Assembly: GCA_017519965.1 (NCBI GenBank)
Contig: JAFWRK010000046.1
Location: 4,890 to 68,889 of the forward strand
Direction of reading: 5' to 3'
Source of the DNA: Bacilli bacterium
Lineage (GTDB): Bacteria > Bacillota_I > Bacilli_A > RF39 > UBA660
DNA length: 64,000 bases
Shown: positions 16,876-25,325 of the stretch, one piece after another
How positions within the stretch are numbered: position 1 is the stretch's first letter
How the letters are laid out: each line of letters starts with the position of its first letter
Made by a program: the position numbers and the translations under genes
The notes under the pieces: generated by a model
Databases searched by the model: none
What the model was told of the DNA's origin: nothing
What the model saw: the letters and a program-made list of their open reading frames with translations, nothing else

Positions 16876-17982
16876 ATGAAAATAGTTGATTTTGTAAAAA
16901 ATGCTTTATTTGAGGTAGAGTATGTTGAGGTGCCAGAAGGTCAAGAACAGACTAAACCTGATAAAAAGGATAAGAAAAAAGAGAAAGTTGATAAGCCTAT
17001 TGCTAAGAAGATTGTTCTTCCTAAACCACATAAGAAAGAAGAAAAACTCGAAGAAAAAGTTGTTGAAAATGGACATGACATTGAAGAAAACAATCATAAT
17101 ATTGAAGTTGATGTTGAAAAAGAATTACCTAAAGAAGAAGTTACTCCAATAATAACTGATGAAAATGAAATTAAAAAAGGCTTTAAGATAATGGATGATA
17201 ATGATTTTAAAGTTGATGATTATCCAAATGATGTTTCAGTTGATCAACCTGTAATTGATGTTATAGAACCAACTCCAGAAGTTGTTGAAACTCCTACTCC
17301 TGTTGTTGATGATAGAGTAATATATAGACAAGAAGTTAGGGAACATACTCCATATGGTATAGATGAATCTAATAAGAATTTAGTTCATGATTATGGTGGA
17401 AAGCCTTATGAAAAGAAAGAAGAGAGAACAGGATTTAAACCTTCTCCTATAATTTCTCCTATTTATGGTGTTTTAGATAAAAACTATAAAAAGGAAGATG
17501 TAAAAGAAAAGAGAAATGTTCATATTAGTTCATATTCCAGAGAAAACATTGATGTGGATGATGTTAGAAAGAAAGCTTTTGGAGATAATAGCATTACTCC
17601 AAAAAGTGAGAGAGTTAAAGAAGAGCCTGTAGTTTTAGAAGAAGAGGAAGATGATTCAAATTTATTAGTTGATTTAAGTAAAGATGAATCTAAACCTTCT
17701 ATAAAAGAAGTAACTATGGGAGATGCAATGGAATATTTTGACGATTTAGGGTTAGAATATAATGTAGATTATAAGGATGCAAGCAAAGAAAAAAATGTTA
17801 TGAGAAGATCTAAAGATAATTATGATGATAAGCCTGAGTTGTTTGCTATTGATGATAATGTTAAAGAAGTAAAAGAAGAGAAGGTTGTTGAAAAAGAACC
17901 TGTTTCTAATAATTCTACTATTGATGTTGAAAATGATGATAATTTATTTGATTTAATTGATTCAATGTATGATGAAAAGTAG
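16876..17982 (+). CDS. Acidic, largely disordered cytosolic protein of unknown function
   Basis: A 368-residue protein dominated by Glu, Lys, Val and Asp, without signal peptide. A short ordered N-terminus (KIVDFVKNALFEVEY) is followed by low-complexity KEE/VEE stretches. The best-structured part, around residues 155-205, has a proline/tyrosine-rich segment with PIISPIYGVLDKNY, then a second ordered segment near 275-300 (MGDAMEYFDDLGLEY). This looks like a scaffold with short binding motifs. Position between a lipoprotein and two coiled-coil membrane proteins suggests an envelope or division role, which is inference only. Confidence 0.7.
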   Translation: MKIVDFVKNALFEVEYVEVPEGQEQTKPDKKDKKKEKVDKPIAKKIVLPKPHKKEEKLEEKVVENGHDIEENNHNIEVDVEKELPKEEVTPIITDENEIKKGFKIMDDNDFKVDDYPNDVSVDQPVIDVIEPTPEVVETPTPVVDDRVIYRQEVREHTPYGIDESNKNLVHDYGGKPYEKKEERTGFKPSPIISPIYGVLDKNYKKEDVKEKRNVHISSYSRENIDVDDVRKKAFGDNSITPKSERVKEEPVVLEEEEDDSNLLVDLSKDESKPSIKEVTMGDAMEYFDDLGLEYNVDYKDASKEKNVMRRSKDNYDDKPELFAIDDNVKEVKEEKVVEKEPVSNNSTIDVENDDNLFDLIDSMYDEK

Positions 17983-17994
17983 GAGGTAATATAG

Positions 17995-18291
17995 ATGAGT
18001 GATTTTGTAGGAGTATTTTTACCAATGATGTTATACATCTGTGGAATTATTTTATTAATAGTACTTATAGTATTAGGCATAAAATTAATTATGATACTAG
18101 ATAAAGTAGATAGAGTTGTTGATAATGTTGAACAAAAGGTTAATTCATTGAATACTGCTTTTTCTATTATTGATAGAACTACAGATGGAATAATTGGTAT
18201 TGGTAATACTATTGTTAGTGCTATTACATCTTTGACTAATAGATTAATGAAAAAAAATAAATTTGTAGAGGAGGAAGATGATTATGAGTAA
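17995..18291 (+). CDS. Small single-pass membrane protein, DUF948-like
   Basis: A 98-residue protein with one strong membrane helix (residues ~12-36) followed by a soluble helix with regular Val/Ile spacing (DKVDRVVDNVEQKVNSL), as in DUF948/YtxG-type general-stress proteins of Bacillota. It overlaps the following YtxH-like gene by 8 bases, the same pairing as ytxG-ytxH in Bacillus. A GGAGG site precedes the ATG. Confidence 0.7.
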   Translation: MSDFVGVFLPMMLYICGIILLIVLIVLGIKLIMILDKVDRVVDNVEQKVNSLNTAFSIIDRTTDGIIGIGNTIVSAITSLTNRLMKKNKFVEEEDDYE

Positions 18292-18691
18292 AAAATCAGG
18301 TCTAGGTAAATTTGTTGTTGGAGCTGCTATTGGTGCAGGTTTAGGATTATTATTTGCTCCAAAAAAAGGTGAAGAAACAAGAAAGGAACTAAAAAGTAAA
18401 ATCAATGATTTAGTTGATCAAGCTAAGAAAATTGATGTTGAAGAAGTAAAAGCTGATTTCTTAAACAAAGTTGATGATCTTAAAGATGAACTTGAAAATC
18501 TAGATAAAGAGAAAGCTTATGAATTAGCTAAGAAAAAAGCTGCTGCTTTAAAAGTAAAATCTCAAGAGTTAGTTGATTTAGCTATTGATAAAGGAACTCC
18601 AATTCTAAGAGATGCTGCTGAAGATGTTAGATTAAAAGCTATTGATGTTACTAAAGAAGTTCTTAAAAAACTAGAGAAAAAAGGTAAATAA
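18284..18691 (+). CDS. YtxH domain-containing protein
   Basis: A 135-residue protein with the YtxH N-terminus: GKFVVGAAIGAGLGLLFAPKKGEETRKEL, a glycine-rich hydrophobic helix ending in APKKGEETR. The rest is a Lys/Asp/Glu/Ala helix predicted to be a long coiled coil. The ATG at 18284 is preferred over 18278 because the GGAGG site is nine bases upstream of it but only three from the earlier one. Family members are induced by stress in Bacillus; mechanism unknown. Ends at a terminator. Confidence 0.8.
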   Translation: MSKKSGLGKFVVGAAIGAGLGLLFAPKKGEETRKELKSKINDLVDQAKKIDVEEVKADFLNKVDDLKDELENLDKEKAYELAKKKAAALKVKSQELVDLAIDKGTPILRDAAEDVRLKAIDVTKEVLKKLEKKGK

Positions 18692-18715
18692 GACTACGTG
18701 TAGTCTTTTTTCTTT
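18691..18715 (+). terminator. Intrinsic terminator after YtxH-like gene
   Basis: Perfect AGACTAC / GTAGTCT stem followed by TTTTTTCTTT. Confidence 0.85.
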
Positions 18716-18744
18716 ACTTTTTTAAACTATATGTTATAATATAG

Positions 18745-18955
18745 TTAGTTTTTGTTGATGAATAAACAAGTAAAAATATATTTTTATATAGAGACTTAGT
18801 GGTTAGGTGAAAACTAAGAAAAATATATTTTGAAATTACATTATTTGGAGAAAAGTCGTTAGTCGCGTTAAGATTAAGAGGTAAGTAATACTTACGAATT
18901 AAGGTGGTACCACGAGATATTCGTCCTTATTGGATGGATATCTCTTTTTTGTTTA
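18745..18955 (+). promoter_or_regulatory. T-box leader (tyrosine), upstream of CYTH-tyrS operon
   Basis: T-box sequence AAGGTGGTACCACG near 18901-18914 with the preceding antiterminator context, a Stem I region from about 18745, and a TAC triplet in GAAATTACATT (18833-18843), which fits a Tyr specifier. A terminator hairpin, GAGATATTCGTCC pairing with GGATGGATATCTC before a T-tract, ends the leader. The specifier assignment relies on the downstream tyrS gene. Confidence 0.9.
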
Positions 18956-18970
18956 TGGAGGTGTTTAGTT

Positions 18971-19516
18971 ATGCATACTGAGTATGAAGTAAGAGTATTG
19001 GAAATTAATGTAGAAGATATTAAGAAGAAATTAGAAGATATTGGTGCTGAATTTCAATGGGATTTAATTCAGAGAAGATATGTATATGATTTTATTCCTA
19101 AAGTAGAGGGTAAATGGATAAGACTTAGAACAAATGGTGATAAGACGACATTAACTATTAAAAATTTAGTATCAAGTGAGATTGATGGTACTCAAGAGTT
19201 AGAAGTAGCTGTTGATGATTTTGATAGGACTAATTTAATATTAAAAGAGTTAGGCTATGAACCTAAAGGATATCAAGAAAACAGAAGATGTCAATATTAT
19301 TTAAATGGAGTAGAAATAGATATTGACTATTGGCCTTTAATTCCAACATATTTGGAAATAGAGGGTCCCTCAGAAGAAGCTGTTTATAATACCTTAAAAG
19401 CTCTAGATATCCCTAAGGAGAAAACTACTACTAAGGATGTTCAAGACATATATTTAGATTATGGACATGATTTAAAAACTATTTATGATTTAAAATTAGA
19501 GGAGGAAAGAAAATGA
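18971..19516 (+). CDS. CYTH domain protein (class IV adenylate cyclase/triphosphatase-like)
   Basis: A 181-residue protein. EYEVRVLEI at the N-terminus is close to the CYTH ExExK signature, followed by RRYVYDF, WIRLRTNG, TLTIKN, ELEVAVDD, and YLEIEGPS near the C-terminus, alternating charged strands that line the triphosphate tunnel. Family members hydrolyse or cyclise triphosphates; which one here is unknown. It is the first gene after the Tyr T-box and overlaps tyrS by four bases (ATGA), so its expression follows tyrosine starvation. Confidence 0.88.
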   Translation: MHTEYEVRVLEINVEDIKKKLEDIGAEFQWDLIQRRYVYDFIPKVEGKWIRLRTNGDKTTLTIKNLVSSEIDGTQELEVAVDDFDRTNLILKELGYEPKGYQENRRCQYYLNGVEIDIDYWPLIPTYLEIEGPSEEAVYNTLKALDIPKEKTTTKDVQDIYLDYGHDLKTIYDLKLEEERK

Positions 19517-20754
19517 AAGAAATGAGTTTTTTTGAAGAATTACAATGGAGAGGTTTAGTAAAAGATATAGCAGGAGAAGATTTAGAAGATAAATTAAATA
19601 ATGACCATTTAAGTTTTTACTGGGGTACAGATCCTACTGCAGATAGTTTGCATATTGGTCATTATTCATCATTAGTTACTGCGAAAAGATTAGCAAAGGC
19701 AGGACATCATCCTATATTACTAGTTGGTGGAGCTACTGGATTAATAGGTGATCCTAGACCTACTAGTGAAAGAGAGATTATCTCTAAGGAAGTAGTAGAG
19801 GCTAATCTTGAGGGAATAAAAGCACAGGTTAAGGAAATTGTTGGTGGAGATGTAGAAGTAGTTAATAATAATGATTGGATGAAAGAGTTTTCATTTACTG
19901 ATTTTCTAAGAGATGTTGGTAAATATATTAATGTTAACTATATGTTAGACAAAGATATTATCAGAAGAAGATTAGAAACTGGAATTACATTTGCTGAGTT
20001 CTCTTATACATTAATACAAGGATATGATTTCTTACATTTGTTTAGAGAAAAAGGCGTTACTCTACAAGCTGCTGGTTCTGATCAATGGGGTAATATTACT
20101 ACTGGTATTGATTTAATAAGAAAGATTACTGGTAAAGAAGCTTATGGATTTACTATGCCATTAATTTTAGATGCTAATGGTAAAAAGTTTGGTAAAAGTG
20201 AAGGAAATGCTTTATGGTTAAATGAAGAAAAAACTTCTTCTTATGAATTATATCAATACTTAATTAATACTGATGATACTAAAGTAGAAGAATATTTAAA
20301 AGTATTAACATTTTTAACTCCATCAGAGATAATGGAAGTAATGGAAAAGCATAATAAAGAACCAGAAAAGAGAATTGCTCAAAAGATTTTAGCTGAACAA
20401 ATAATCACAGATCTTCATGGAGAAGAAAGTTGTAAACAAGCTATTAAAATTAGTGAATCTTTATTTAGTGGAGATGTTAAATCATTTTCTGAAAAAAATA
20501 TAAAAGATGCATTTAATGGATTAGAGCCATTTACAATAACCGAAGATAAAAATATAGTTGATGTTTTAGTTGATGGTGGAGCTTGCTCAAGTAAAAGAGA
20601 AGCAAGAGAGTTTATTACTAATGGATCAATTACAATTAATGGAGAAAAGGTTACTGATGTATCTAAAAATGTTGAAAAAAACATGTGTCTATTTGATAAA
20701 TATTTAATAATTAGAAGAGGTAAGAAAAAATATTATATTGGTATTTACAAGTAG
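19513..20754 (+). CDS. tyrS: Tyrosyl-tRNA synthetase
   Basis: A 413-residue class I synthetase. HIGH motif HIGHYSSLV around residue 47, tyrosine-pocket segment AGSDQWGNITTGIDLI, and KMSKS-equivalent KFGKSEG around residue 227. The last ~65 residues form the S4 RNA-binding domain (SKREAREFI, ITINGEKV). Length is normal. GGAGGAAAGAAA precedes the ATG, within the end of the CYTH gene. Confidence 0.97.
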   Translation: MKEMSFFEELQWRGLVKDIAGEDLEDKLNNDHLSFYWGTDPTADSLHIGHYSSLVTAKRLAKAGHHPILLVGGATGLIGDPRPTSEREIISKEVVEANLEGIKAQVKEIVGGDVEVVNNNDWMKEFSFTDFLRDVGKYINVNYMLDKDIIRRRLETGITFAEFSYTLIQGYDFLHLFREKGVTLQAAGSDQWGNITTGIDLIRKITGKEAYGFTMPLILDANGKKFGKSEGNALWLNEEKTSSYELYQYLINTDDTKVEEYLKVLTFLTPSEIMEVMEKHNKEPEKRIAQKILAEQIITDLHGEESCKQAIKISESLFSGDVKSFSEKNIKDAFNGLEPFTITEDKNIVDVLVDGGACSSKREAREFITNGSITINGEKVTDVSKNVEKNMCLFDKYLIIRRGKKKYYIGIYK

Positions 20755-20772
20755 TTAGTAAAAAGCAATAAA

Positions 20773-20808
20773 AAAGATGTTTAATTTAGTCTAAACATCT
20801 TTTTTTAA
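20773..20808 (+). terminator. Intrinsic terminator after tyrS
   Basis: AAAGATGTTTA / TAAACATCTTT stem followed by a T run. Confidence 0.85.
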
Positions 20809-20853
20809 TTATCCTTTTTTGGTAAAATTAGGGTGAAGGAAAGGTGTTAATAA

Positions 20854-22035
20854 ATGGAAAGAAAGAATAAGAAGATAATTATATGTATTCTTCTATTATT
20901 TGTTTTTATCACTTTTGTTTTTTTATTCCTTTTTATATTCAATAATAAAAAAGAACCTGTAGTAATGGAAAGAAAAATTACTACTTATATTGATAGAAGT
21001 AATTCATCTGTATTGTTAGATAGAGGTGGTTATGTTATTGTTGGAAGCAATAATCATAATACTTATGGTTTAGAAAAAGCTAAATTCTCTATGTATGATG
21101 ATTCTAATAATAAAATAATAGAAAAAGTTTATAATAAAGGATATAATTCTAGCTTTAATTCTGTTATTAAAGAGGACAATACTTTTATTGCTGTAGGTAG
21201 TTATGAATCTACTAAAAATGAATATTCTTCTGGTACTAGAACTGCTTTAATAGTTAAATATGATGTCAATGGAGAAATAATTAAGGATAATGATTTTCAA
21301 GTGATTAGTAATTCTTATTTTAAAAGTATTATTAGTGTAGAAGATGGTTATATAGTTTGTGGTAGTAGTTCTAATGATACTTCTTTATATTCTGGTGCTG
21401 TATTAATAAAGTATGATAAAGATTTAAATGAGATATGGAGAAAATATACTGGTAATAATGGTGCAATTTATAATGATTTAGTTTTTGCAAATAATGTTTT
21501 ATATTTAGTTGGTGTTGATAATAATATTGGAATACTATCTATATATGATTTAGATGGCAATTTAATTAGTAATCATTATTACCCATCTTTAAATGATAAT
21601 GGTTTTAGTTCTATAATTACATATAATGACTCTTTATATGTTAGTACTACTAAATATATAGATGGTTATACTTATGGATTAATAATTAATTATGGATTTG
21701 ATGGATCATTATTAAAAGAGGTTAGATATGAAAAATTATCAAATGTATCTTTTAATAAATTATTACTTGATTCTAATAATAATATTATTGTTGTTGGTAA
21801 TATAGAAACATTTAATGATGGTGAATTCTTTACTGATGGTATTATTGGTAAATATAGTATTGATTTACTTGAACAATCTGTAGTTAAGTATTCTACTAAT
21901 AGAAATGTATCTTTTAATGATATTAAAAGTATTAATGATAAGTATATAGTTGTTGGGGACTCTAGAAAGAGTGATTATGATATTAGTTCTAAAATCTTTA
22001 TGTTTTCATCATCTTTAAAGAGTTTAGGAGTATAA
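20854..22035 (+). CDS. Membrane-anchored extracytoplasmic repeat protein (beta-propeller-like)
   Basis: A 393-residue protein with one N-terminal membrane helix (residues ~7-30) and an external domain. The domain repeats a unit in which a hydrophobic strand with VG or CG (YVIVGSN, FIAVGSY, YIVCGSS, LYLVGVD, IIVVGNI, YIVVGDS) is followed by a charged turn and a strand ending in KY-D, spaced about 45-55 residues. This is the pattern of blade repeats in WD40/PQQ-like propellers. No specific family is assigned. It abuts the phosphatase gene (one-base gap). Confidence 0.75.
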   Translation: MERKNKKIIICILLLFVFITFVFLFLFIFNNKKEPVVMERKITTYIDRSNSSVLLDRGGYVIVGSNNHNTYGLEKAKFSMYDDSNNKIIEKVYNKGYNSSFNSVIKEDNTFIAVGSYESTKNEYSSGTRTALIVKYDVNGEIIKDNDFQVISNSYFKSIISVEDGYIVCGSSSNDTSLYSGAVLIKYDKDLNEIWRKYTGNNGAIYNDLVFANNVLYLVGVDNNIGILSIYDLDGNLISNHYYPSLNDNGFSSIITYNDSLYVSTTKYIDGYTYGLIINYGFDGSLLKEVRYEKLSNVSFNKLLLDSNNNIIVVGNIETFNDGEFFTDGIIGKYSIDLLEQSVVKYSTNRNVSFNDIKSINDKYIVVGDSRKSDYDISSKIFMFSSSLKSLGV

Positions 22036-22036
22036 T

Positions 22037-22576
22037 ATGAAAATTACTTTAGTTAGACATGCAGAAACTGAACAAAATATTTTAGATTTGTGTCAAGGAA
22101 GACAAAATAATCAATTAAGTGATAATGGTAGAACAAAATGTAAGTTGTTAAAAGCACAATTAAAAGATATAAAATTTGATTATTGTTATATGTCTCCTAT
22201 GTTAAGGACAGTTGAGACTGCTATTATACTTATAGGTGATAGAGTAGAAACTTTTCCTGATGATAGATTGATTGAACGAGAATTGGGAGAATTTGAAGGA
22301 ATGCCTAGAAAATTCTATGATCCTAAAAAGTATTGGGATTATAATCTTAATTCTAGTGATAGAGGTGTTGAACCTGTTCAAGATATATTTAAAAGAGCTA
22401 AAAGTTTTTTAGATTATGTTAAAGAAAAAAATAAGGGACAACATATAATAGTTGTCTCTCATGGATCTCCTATTAGAGCATTAAGACATTTAATCTTAAA
22501 TACTGATTTAAATAGTAATTTAATAGATTGTAATATTCCTAATCTATATTGTGAAACTTTTGAGATTGAAGAATAA
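22037..22576 (+). CDS. Histidine phosphatase family protein (phosphoglycerate mutase-like)
   Basis: A 179-residue protein. The catalytic RHG-type motif reads LVRHAETEQN at residues 5-14 (phosphorylated His8), with a second conserved basic site in SPMLRTVETA, an acidic ERELGEFEG segment, and HGSPIRAL with the second catalytic His near residue 147. Cofactor-independent phosphatase activity on small phosphorylated compounds is the usual role; substrate unknown. Confidence 0.88.
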   Translation: MKITLVRHAETEQNILDLCQGRQNNQLSDNGRTKCKLLKAQLKDIKFDYCYMSPMLRTVETAIILIGDRVETFPDDRLIERELGEFEGMPRKFYDPKKYWDYNLNSSDRGVEPVQDIFKRAKSFLDYVKEKNKGQHIIVVSHGSPIRALRHLILNTDLNSNLIDCNIPNLYCETFEIEE

Positions 22577-22577
22577 A

Positions 22578-22604
22578 AAAAGAACTTTATAAGTTCTTTT
22601 TATT
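22578..22604. terminator. Bidirectional terminator between phosphatase gene and rpsD
   Basis: AAAGAACTT / AAGTTCTTT stem with A-tract and T-tract on either side; overlaps the end of rpsD. Confidence 0.8.
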
Positions 22605-23202
22605 TGTTATAGAATTCAACGATTAATGCTTCATCAATATCTGCATTTAATTCATTTCTTTCAGGCATTCTTACATAAGTAGCTTGCATTTTACCTTCAT
22701 CATAAGTTATAAAATCAACTCTACGAGTAATTTTTTGTAATGATTCAGTAACTACTTTCATGTTTTTGTCATCTTCTTTGATTGAAATAACATCTCCAGG
22801 TTTAACTCTGTATGATGGAATATCAACTTTGTTACCATTAACTGTAACATGTCCATGGTTAACTAATTGTCTAGCTCCACGACGAGTAGATGCAAAACCA
22901 ATTCTAAATACTAAGTTATCTAATCTAGATTCTAATAATCTTAAGAAGTTAGTACCTTGAATACCTTTCATTTTAGCAGCTTCTTCGAAAGTCTTTCTGA
23001 ATTGTCTTTCATTTAAACCATACATGAAACGTACTTTTTGTTTTTCTTTTAATTGATTTCCGTAATCAGATAATTTTCCTTTACGGTCTTGTCCATGTTG
23101 TCCAGGTCCGAATGGACGTCTAGCTAATTCTTTTCCAGTTTCTGAAATTGAGAATCCAACACGACGAGCTTGTTTGTAACTTGATCCTGTATATCTTGAC
23201 AT
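22600..23202 (-). CDS. rpsD: 30S ribosomal protein S4
   Basis: A 200-residue S4 protein. RRPFGPGQHGQDRKGKLSDYG is typical of the Bacillota zinc-free form (no N-terminal cysteines). The S4 domain with ESRLDNLVFR and RQLVNHGHVTVNG follows. It nucleates assembly of the 5' domain of 16S rRNA. It stands alone, as rpsD does in Bacillus, with its own promoter and a structured leader. GGAG site precedes the ATG. Confidence 0.98.
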   Translation of the reverse strand: MSRYTGSSYKQARRVGFSISETGKELARRPFGPGQHGQDRKGKLSDYGNQLKEKQKVRFMYGLNERQFRKTFEEAAKMKGIQGTNFLRLLESRLDNLVFRIGFASTRRGARQLVNHGHVTVNGNKVDIPSYRVKPGDVISIKEDDKNMKVVTESLQKITRRVDFITYDEGKMQATYVRMPERNELNADIDEALIVEFYNK

Positions 23203-23205
23203 AAT

Positions 23206-23350
23206 CTAATCTCCTTTCTTTTTATTACAATATCTCATGAATTGTTTAGTCGTAATTTAGGGAGTTTTTCTTTCACTTAAACAGCTATTGCTACTTATTT
23301 TTGAAAAACACTTTAAATTACTCTAAACATGCTGTTTCAAGGAAATTGCA
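23206..23350 (-). promoter_or_regulatory. Candidate S4 autoregulatory leader of rpsD
   Basis: Between the promoter and the rpsD ATG is a ~145-base leader. On the minus strand GAAACAGC (about 23338-23331) pairs at distance with GCTGTTT (23285-23279), and conserved-looking blocks lie between. In Bacillus the rpsD mRNA has an S4-binding leader in this position; structural match was judged by eye only. Confidence 0.45.
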
Positions 23351-23356
23351 GTTATA

Positions 23357-23385
23357 ATTATATGATAATATTATTGATATGTCAA
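23357..23385 (-). promoter_or_regulatory. Consensus sigma-A promoter of rpsD
   Basis: On the minus strand TTGACA (23385-23380) and TATAAT (23362-23357) are separated by exactly 17 bases, a perfect match to the housekeeping consensus. Confidence 0.85.
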
Positions 23386-23501
23386 GGAATTTAAAGGTTT
23401 TATTAATGTAATTAATTATATTTTAATAAATTTGTAGAAAAATGTTTGAATTTTGTGGTAGAATTATGATATATAGTGTAAGAAGATGTTGAGGTGAGCA
23501 T

Positions 23502-25214
23502 ATGCAAGGTGAATTTCTTATTATAGGATCTATTGTCATTCTTGTTATTATTGCTTTAATTGTTATTATAGAAATAATTAAAAAGGTTAGATTCCGTTTT
23601 TATCGTAATAAAGTAAAAGATTTAGAGATACAAAGAAATGTAGTTGCTTCTACTCCTGTTTTACTTGAATTAAGTAGGGTTGAACCTATAATAAAAAATG
23701 ATAGAATGGAAGAAAAATATAATAGATGGCAAGATAGATTTAATAATTTAAAAGAAAATAGATTATCTCAAATAGATGATATGTTAATTGATCTTGATTT
23801 GTTTGTTGATAAAAGAGATTATAAATCTTGTGGATATAGAATTGCTAAGATTGAGATTGAAATCTATAAAGTGCGTGAAAGTGCGGATCATTTATTAAAT
23901 GAAATTAAGAATTTAAGTAAAAGTGAAGAAAAATATAGATCTTCTGTTATTAAATTAAAAACTAAATATAGAAAACTAAATAATGATTTTCAAAATCACA
24001 GACAATTATATGAAGATATGCAAGAAGCTATTGAGATGCAATTAGAGAATATTGAAAAGAGATTCTTAGATTTTGAAAAGGTAATGGATACAAGTGATTA
24101 TCCTGAAGTTGTTCATATTACTAAAGCTTTATATGAAATGATTGATCACATGGAGATAATTATAAATGAAATGCCTGATGTATTAGTAATGGCTAGACAA
24201 GCTCTTCCTAATAGAATTAAAGAAGTTAAACAAACTTATGATGAAATGGTTAATTCTGGATATCCACTTGATTATTTAAATATTGATTATAATATTGAAG
24301 AGTCTAAGAAAAATATTGATTTAATTATTGATAAAGCAAAAGTTTTGAATCTTGAAGGTTGTATGTTTGATTTGAAGACTATGTCTGATTATTATGATGC
24401 AATATTTATTGATTTTGAAAAAGAAAGATTATCTAGAAAAGCTTATGAAGAATTATCTGTAGATTTTGGTAAAAGAATTGAAGGCACTAATAATTTAGTT
24501 AAAGATGTCTATGCTCAACTTGATGATATAAAAAATATGTATGATTTAAGTGATGGAGATCTTAATATTATTGATGAAGTTAATAAAGTATTAGTTGTTA
24601 TTAATGATGATTATAATAAGATGTTAGCTAAAGTTGAAAGTGAATCATCTCCTTTTTCTCAAGTTAATGAAGAGTTAGAAAATTTGATGAGAAGATTATC
24701 ATTAATGGAAGATGATTTTGATGTTGCACTTAAATCTTTAGGTAATATGTATGAAGATGAACAAAGAGCTAGAGAACAATTAGAGGAAATAAAAGGTTTG
24801 CTTAGACAATGCAAGTATAATATTAGATCATTTAAGTTACCTGTTATAACTGATAATTATTTTGTAGAGTTAAGTGAAGCTAGTGAAGCAATACAAGAAG
24901 TAGTAAAAGAATTAGAAAAGACTCCTATTGTTATAAAAGTTTTAAATACTAGAGTAGATACTGCTAGAGATTTAGTTTTAAAGCTTTATAATACTACTAA
25001 TAATATGATTATGAATGCTAGATATGCAGAGATGATGATAGTATATGGAAATAGGTATAGAGATAGAAATGAGGAGATTTCTTCTAGACTAGATTTAGCT
25101 GAAGCTAAGTTTAATAGAGGAGAATATAAGAACTCTTTAGACATCTCTTTAAGTGCTGTTTCTTTAGTGGATAAAAACATAGATGTAAGGTTCTTTGGAA
25201 AAGATGAAATTTAG
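23502..25214 (+). CDS. ezrA: Septation ring formation regulator EzrA
   Basis: A 570-residue protein with an N-terminal membrane helix (residues ~4-24) followed by a long cytosolic array of spectrin-like helical bundles, the EzrA architecture (usual length ~560). Segments such as RWQDRFNNLKENRLSQIDDMLIDLD near the start and NRGEYKNSLDISLSAVSLVD at the end match the family. EzrA regulates FtsZ ring assembly in Bacilli. A GAGGTGAGC site precedes the ATG. The adjacent rpsD is divergently transcribed, as often seen for ezrA/rpsD in Bacilli. Confidence 0.9.
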   Translation: MQGEFLIIGSIVILVIIALIVIIEIIKKVRFRFYRNKVKDLEIQRNVVASTPVLLELSRVEPIIKNDRMEEKYNRWQDRFNNLKENRLSQIDDMLIDLDLFVDKRDYKSCGYRIAKIEIEIYKVRESADHLLNEIKNLSKSEEKYRSSVIKLKTKYRKLNNDFQNHRQLYEDMQEAIEMQLENIEKRFLDFEKVMDTSDYPEVVHITKALYEMIDHMEIIINEMPDVLVMARQALPNRIKEVKQTYDEMVNSGYPLDYLNIDYNIEESKKNIDLIIDKAKVLNLEGCMFDLKTMSDYYDAIFIDFEKERLSRKAYEELSVDFGKRIEGTNNLVKDVYAQLDDIKNMYDLSDGDLNIIDEVNKVLVVINDDYNKMLAKVESESSPFSQVNEELENLMRRLSLMEDDFDVALKSLGNMYEDEQRAREQLEEIKGLLRQCKYNIRSFKLPVITDNYFVELSEASEAIQEVVKELEKTPIVIKVLNTRVDTARDLVLKLYNTTNNMIMNARYAEMMIVYGNRYRDRNEEISSRLDLAEAKFNRGEYKNSLDISLSAVSLVDKNIDVRFFGKDEI

Positions 25215-25229
25215 TTTCATCTTTTTTTA
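25200..25229 (+). terminator. Intrinsic terminator overlapping the end of ezrA
   Basis: AAAGATGAAA / TTTCATCTTT stem, a T run follows; separates ezrA from the F1-like operon. Confidence 0.8.
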
Positions 25230-25325
25230 TATATTTAATTAAAACTATAGAAGTCTTGAAAAAAATATGATAATATTATAGATGTAATAAAATAGGTAAG
25301 TAGTCTAAAAGATAGGGTGAAGATA

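Noticed and set aside
16906..17152. Overlapping alternative open frames in the Glu/Lys-rich gene
   Set aside because: They are frame shadows of a biased AAA/GAA codon stretch, lack ribosome sites and encode low-complexity sequence.
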